From Vanessa cardui (lineage: Eukaryota > Arthropoda > Insecta > Lepidoptera > Nymphalidae): DNA of 64,000 nucleotides. The position numbers and the translations under genes are program-made. The notes under the pieces were generated by a model. That model did no database searches, was not told the origin of the DNA, and was given only the letters and a program-made list of their open reading frames with translations. How positions within the stretch are numbered: position 1 is the first letter of the stretch; each line of letters starts with the position of its first letter. The DNA is taken from the NCBI RefSeq assembly GCF_905220365.1, contig NC_061138.1, positions 10,245,814 through 10,309,813 on the forward strand. The letters are read 5' to 3'. Positions 58,246-64,000 of this stretch are shown here, piece after piece.

Positions 58246-60000
58246 TACTTTTACTTACCGACTCATAGGTAAAAAACATGTTTGACATTAGATGTGGTTC
58301 AATAAAATCTCTTGTTGTACAATTTTTCGTTGTAAATCTCAAAATACATTGATACGTGTCAAAGGTAAATATATAAAATCAGACCATTTCTGGTTATATA
58401 AAAATATAACATTAGGTTATTTATATATCTAAGCTAACTTTATTATCTTTGTGTACATAAGAGTTGCCATACGTCAAACGTCATACTAAATAACTTATAT
58501 TCTTTATTGTTTCGAAATCATAAAATAATATAACATTTAAGTTACATATCACCAAATACCAATGTTACCTACTTAATATTTTTCTATGGCCTTTTAATTT
58601 CTCAAGCGTTTACTTAATAAAGTAATACAAAAATTTACACAAAGGGAATTATTGTAATTTTATTCCGCTGTAAAAAAACGCTATAAAGAAGAAAGAGAAC
58701 GCATCACATAAATTTGTGTTGAAATATGTTTAATATTTTTGGTTAAAGAAGTCAATGTTACCGTTCATTTCAAATAAAATTAAATGATTGCAACTGAAAT
58801 GGACGGCTATGCATATTATGTTTCTTCATTTGCCAATAAATACCGGCGAAATGATAAAATGCGCTTTTAATATGTCAGAAGTTAATCGGAAGAGGCTTTG
58901 ATATCGCTTCGATTATTATGCATTATTTATTTATGCACTTTGGTAACGATTAAATAAATTACCTCGATGTCCTTTATAGCCGTACGTATCAATTAAAGAT
59001 GCATCTTGACAGATTTTATGTCAGAATAAGGTTAGCAGAACATAGAAATCGATTATAATGGCTATTGAGGATGAAATAAAAAAAAATCAATATTGAATGA
59101 GGATTACTTCATTTTGAACTGGTAAAAGATATTGACACTTATTAAAGTGTCAGTTCAAAAAGAAATCTCCGAAAGAGACATGAGAATAATGAATCTGTGA
59201 AAGTAATGAAGCGAACTTAATTCTTTATTTGTATGTAGTGAGTCATTGTGATTTGAAGTATACTCTTTTTGACAGTTATCGTATCCGCAAGATACTTTTT
59301 ATGATCGATATAAGATCAAGGGCGGTATTAGTACAGTCATTATTTTCATAGAACTATAACTACTTACTCGTTGACGAACATTTTAAATTAAAGTCATTAT
59401 TTTAATGCTATTTAAAAGCGGCTCAGTGTAGTCGAGCAACAATAGTAACAATTTTATACTTGTATTAATAGTATAACGTAAAGTTATTTGCACTCATCGA
59501 AGCAATATCAAATAAAGCAGCTATTACACTATCATCAGATAGTTCAGTCGAGAGACTTATGTTTAAAACACAAACTTAAGGTAAAGGTCACACGAAGCGT
59601 ACGATTCAAAGATTTGCCAATTTCTGTTCACAGGTTGATACGTATTTATTACCTATTTCAACTGAATGATATCTCCTCGATCAGAATGGAAAGTTGCGAT
59701 AAAACTTAGAACAAACCTCTGATCTCTGACACCTACAATATAAAGCACTAGGTAAAATCCGACGTCTATCACACTATCATTGACCGAGGGGTCAGGCAAT
59801 AGTACAGTAATGAATAGTTTACACACGTATCGACATGTAATTTATTTTATATAAGTCTCTGTTTACTCTATGAAGTTTCTCCATTGTGTACTTTGGACTT
59901 TTTAGTTTTAGGGTTCCGTTTTAAATTTCAAGTAGTTGTATTTATTTAAAGTCACTTCTGAGAGCGATATTTCTTGTAAAATGATTTTCTTGAGTCTTTT
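58246..60000. other. Intergenic sequence with a candidate regulatory block at 58780-59060
   Basis: No gene supported. 58780-59060 is dense in homeodomain-like and POU-like strings such as TATGCATATTATG and ATCGATTATAATGG. Function unproven. Confidence 0.35.
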
Positions 60001-60004
60001 TATA

Positions 60005-60195
60005 TTATCAATAGCTGTGCCCACGACTTCGCGCGCGTTTCAAATTAGTTTGAGTATTTGCACACTGTAGCGTATATAAATCTAAAATAAAAATCTTAAG
60101 TTACTCATTATTAAAACATCTATCTGCCAGTGAAAGTTCTAGAGATTAGCCGGAACAAACAGAAAGACAGACAGAAAGAGTACTGTTCGCATTTA
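60005..60195 (-). mobile_element. Decayed mobile-element fragment
   Basis: 'TGTGCCCACGACTTCGCGCG' at the left and 'gaaagacagacagaaagagt' at the right form the reversed outline of a common lepidopteran RTE/Helitron-like tail. No ORF. Confidence 0.45.
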
Positions 60196-60651
60196 TATTT
60201 TTATAATAGTACCTATAGGTAATACTAATATAATATATGTATAATACATCAATTCCACGAAACTGTGTTATTAATACTTAATGATCACTACATCTAGAAA
60301 TATTTAATAGAGATTTACATTCTTACGGAGACGAAAACATCATTTGGAAAGGTAAAAGTGTAAATTTAGAATACATTACTTAATTCTTTCAACAGACATG
60401 TGTCTAATTTATCAACTATTTAATTACCAAGTGTTAACGTAAATTAAGACGTGACGGTCTATCCTACTCGCCCTAACACCCATACTTAACATTTCTAATA
60501 TTAAATTGATGTGATTTTAGTTAGTGTATTGTGTTTTATTACCTAGTGTTGACATGACTATCTCTCTCTCTCACACACTCGTAAATAGGGAAAGAAAATA
60601 GTTTAGTACCGTCTGTCTGACAATCGATGTTTTTGGAAAACATTAATCTTA

Positions 60652-60830
60652 CTAGCGACCCGTCCCGGCTTATCACAGATGGACATAACTATTTTTTTAT
60701 ATTTTTACCTTTTATGTATATATATATTTTTTGTTTTTCTTTTTTTTCCCGACTTGTTTTGGAGTTTATAGCGAACATTCAGACAGACAGACGCGGCTGC
60801 GGGACTTTGTTTTATAATATATATTAATTA
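60652..60830 (-). mobile_element. Short non-autonomous Helitron, minus strand
   Basis: On the minus strand the 3' end reads CCGGGACGGGTCG then CTAG (plus 60652-60655) before T, like the element ending at 28428. The 5' side carries ATTATAAAACAAAGTCCCGC and GTCTGTCTGTCTG. Confidence 0.7.
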
Positions 60831-63800
60831 ATACTTTAATGTAAATACATAAGAAAACGAGAGCAGGGAAAGAAAGGATCGAAAATTGACAACTTCAATT
60901 TTTTCTTTAATGATTTTGGTCAACTTTAAGCCACTGGTCAAATATTAGGGAAACGAATTCGTTGTTACATTACACTAGTATCAGAATATCGTGCACTGTT
61001 AACATTTCTTGCTAAATATTAATTCAGTCTACTCATTCAGAAGCGAGGCTAATGATGATTCGAAATGAAATGGGATGGTGTTTACGAAATCATTGGTTTG
61101 GTTGAGGCATTCGTGATTCTAGTATGCGGGATTTGCTTCCTGCACATTCGCCGTTACACGGCGGACCAGACCATTATTTTGCATTCGATTCGCCTTTAAA
61201 TTATTGTTCATCCAACGAGATAGATCCGAATCAAAGGGACAATCGTACAGCCGCAAATATTGAAAGTGGAATTGCTGTTCCAATTACTGTTGAGACATGG
61301 CTGTTCCTTATTCAATGCGAATTATAAAAGCACGTAAACACACTTGAATGTTTGTGTTTTTATTAACATAATAATAATACTGATAAATGTTGAATGCATT
61401 TATTTTTAACTGTAGTAAACTCAAATAAACTTATAATCGCGTTGAACGATGGCAAGGATGCTAGCCCCATTTCTCTGTTCAATCGCAATTCTGATCATCA
61501 AGGTTCTAGGCCAAAAATGAAGTAACTAACCTCCTTGTTATCAGTAGAGGTTATAAGATGGGTTGTCTAAAATATTTATGACATGTTTGCCAGTTTGAAG
61601 CGTGAGTGACCCAGTGTAATTGCAGGCACAACCTTTGCCTTGGGTCTCAAGGTTGATACCACACGCAAAAGTGGTTTTTCTTCCCGTTTACCTTTTCCTT
61701 ATTTATCGAAAAATAATTAAAAACTTCGCGTATATATATAATAGATTATTACTTAATAATAATAATCGATTTTAAACATTAATTCCAAACTAAAGTATTC
61801 AGTTACCTATATTTAATCTGATTTCCTAAAACAACAATAAAAATAAATATAGAGAGACATACATATATTACTTCGAATGCTATTCTAATCGATTAAACAA
61901 AACCAAACTTTGTCCGTTTCGATTAGATCCGAAGAATATTTCGGCATACTCAAAACTGTTTATGATTCCCGTTTCTCGAATATTTCGGAAACATCAACCT
62001 AACGATACGTGAGAGAATTCTCTTGCGGCGGAATATATTAAATATTCAAAATTTAAGAAACCATTAAGTACTTTGTTTTACAACTTACTGTCAATGCGGA
62101 GACAAAACGGAGTTTTTAAAAATATATCGAAATCGAAAATTCGTGATAAAGATAACCGTTAGCATGTTTCACGTGGCGGAGGCAATTGATACACGTTATT
62201 TGGACGTTTTATTTCGGTATCCAAAGAATTTATTGTTTTCTGGTATTTTAATGACGTGCGCATAACATGTTTTAAATTTTTAAATTAAAATACTTATTTT
62301 TTGTACGTCATTATATGAATATGGATGTTTGTTTTGCTGACGAAATAGTTCATTGATATATAAAAATATCAATGAACCTTATTCATTAAGAAATGTTTTA
62401 TTGTTTCCGTTGTCACATATGTAAAGTTTTATATAATAATATCTGTTTATAAATACGTATGTATATCTTTGCCAAGGAATGGGTATTGAGTAAACTCAGT
62501 GAATATTTAATCTTATATTTTGAGTCAACATCGCATAATGTATTTCGGGAATGACAGTTTCCCCAGACGATAGTCAAAATAATAATACATACCCAGAGCC
62601 CATATCCATAAAATTCCTTTGAAATTAATGTAATTTTATAATATTATAAAATTGCAAAATAAATTGTGAAATTTTATTTGTTACCTATAGTTGGAAAGGG
62701 TTAACATTGGGTTAAACTATGTTATTTTAAAATCACACGCCCTTGCGCAATCAGCGCCATAACGATAGTCCGCTAGATGTCGCTGTAACGACTGTCATCT
62801 CGTTTGACATTTAATTTTCGCGCCGCCCTCTTCTAGTCTCAATCTTGTTCGATATTTTCAGACATAATATCACTATTCCCATAGAGGTAAGGTTTAAATT
62901 TAAACTGAAACTCACTCGTAAGAAATCATGGCCAACACCTAACAAGGGTACGGCACACGAAACTTCGTGCTGTAAAATACCAATTTACTTTAACAATATG
63001 GCGATTTACTTCCAACATTTCGTTGCCTTTTAAGGGAAGTACATTCAGGGCAGGCGCATAATGCTCGGAGGTAAATAAAATATAAATAAATGGTTCTCGA
63101 TCGTGCCGGTTAAGTGCTGGTTACCATCTTGTCCTTTATAATTTTAGTGTCGTACCATCCCAAATGTCATTTTTTTAAGAGAAAAGACGATTTTGGTGCC
63201 TGGAGTCTTTTTATAATGCAATGTTTCCAATTTTATGACCTATTTCGAAAATAAGCTCCAAATAATGTAATGCGACCGATAATACGACCAAAGGTGGCTT
63301 TAGATTTGCAGTAACAAGTAAATGATAATGAGGTATTTTATGGAATTTAAAGCTACACTTATAGTAACACTCTACCGGTAAAAGAGTAACGGTTTTCTGA
63401 AAGTTAAGATTATTATCATACGAGCCTACGCATACGAACGGAGAATTCGTTCTGATTTTAGTTTTGATCAAAATGCAAAATGATATTATGATTTGTTTTA
63501 TTATTTCGACTTGTAAGGTTACAGTTATTGGTAATAAAACTTCAAAGCTTCGGGTTTATAACGCAAGCGAATTTCAAATTTAACGTATAATATACGATAT
63601 TCTTGCTAACCACGAAAATACTAAACATGAATTAAATATGAGTCAGTTACAAGTTTCAGATTTTGTAAATTATAACGTTTATTATATAGAAATGGGTATT
63701 ATATTTCATACATTTGTCTACTAAATAAATAACGATTTTTTAATGGGATAGGATTTATATTTACATTTTATAAAAAATATGGCAACACTCTTTATTATTT

Positions 63801-64000
63801 CAAGATCCATGGACTTTTGATAATGATTATATGTAAAACAAAGTCATAAGTGGTTATTTTATAGTATTTAAATCTGGTATAGGTACCACTTGTCCATTTT
63901 TTTCCTTCATCTCATTGATTGTGTTGGTATTACAAACCTCGTTTCAGAAAACATAATATCTGGTCCTACGTTTAATTATTCAGTCTTTTATGATTTCCAT
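60831..64000. other. Intergenic sequence to the right edge
   Basis: No gene supported. It contains a short SINE-like remnant at 61578-61665 ('agcgtgagtgacccagtgtaattgcaggcac'), a 12-bp-stem hairpin at about 62347-62378, a GC-richer block at 61050-61330, and one CTCF-like string at 62770-62783. Confidence 0.4.

Noticed and set aside
1..64000. CRISPR arrays, operons, phage or bacterial defence systems
   Set aside because: The sequence is clearly an animal nuclear genome; no regularly spaced direct repeats or prokaryotic gene arrangement exist.

Overview
The window is AT-rich nuclear DNA of a lepidopteran insect, probably a butterfly. The evidence is three intron-bearing housekeeping genes with insect-like proteins, plus many retroposons of families I recognise as typical of Lepidoptera (two tRNA-derived SINE types, a third SINE-like family containing 'ACCATCAGGTGGCCCA', Helitrons ending in CTAG|T, jockey-like LINE pieces). 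The species cannot be fixed from the sequence alone. There are no prokaryotic features, CRISPR arrays or rRNA genes.

Layout: (1) 1-1905, minus strand: 5' part of folliculin (FLCN), six exons, cut by the left edge. (2) 1906-5170: intergenic, with a 1.49-kb piggyBac-like non-autonomous element flanked by TTAA and a GA-rich microsatellite. (3) 5512-8871, minus strand: complete cytochrome c1 gene (CYC1), seven exons, 308 aa. (4) 8872-10059: short intergenic region with one weak small ORF. (5) 10060-18752, plus strand: complete protein arginine methyltransferase 7 (PRMT7, Art7 in flies), eight coding exons, 685 aa. Its later introns are packed with SINEs, LINE remnants and MITEs. (6) 18785-64000: about 45 kb with no protein-coding gene that I can support. 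It holds transposable-element debris, two perfect long hairpins, a diverged tandem duplication and several higher-GC non-coding blocks that could be regulatory.

The three genes do not form a pathway. FLCN acts in lysosomal amino-acid signalling, CYC1 is the haem-c subunit of respiratory complex III, and PRMT7 monomethylates arginines. FLCN and CYC1 lie on the minus strand; PRMT7 lies on the plus strand, divergent from CYC1.

The most unusual object is in PRMT7 intron 8. A SINE copy is joined, inside a single 12-bp target-site duplication, to an exact 5' half of tRNA-Gly(GCC) in inverted orientation. The fragment runs from tRNA nucleotide 1 to the anticodon, which is what reverse transcription of a cleaved 5' tRNA half during second-end ('twin') priming would leave. 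I found no evidence for a new multi-gene system.
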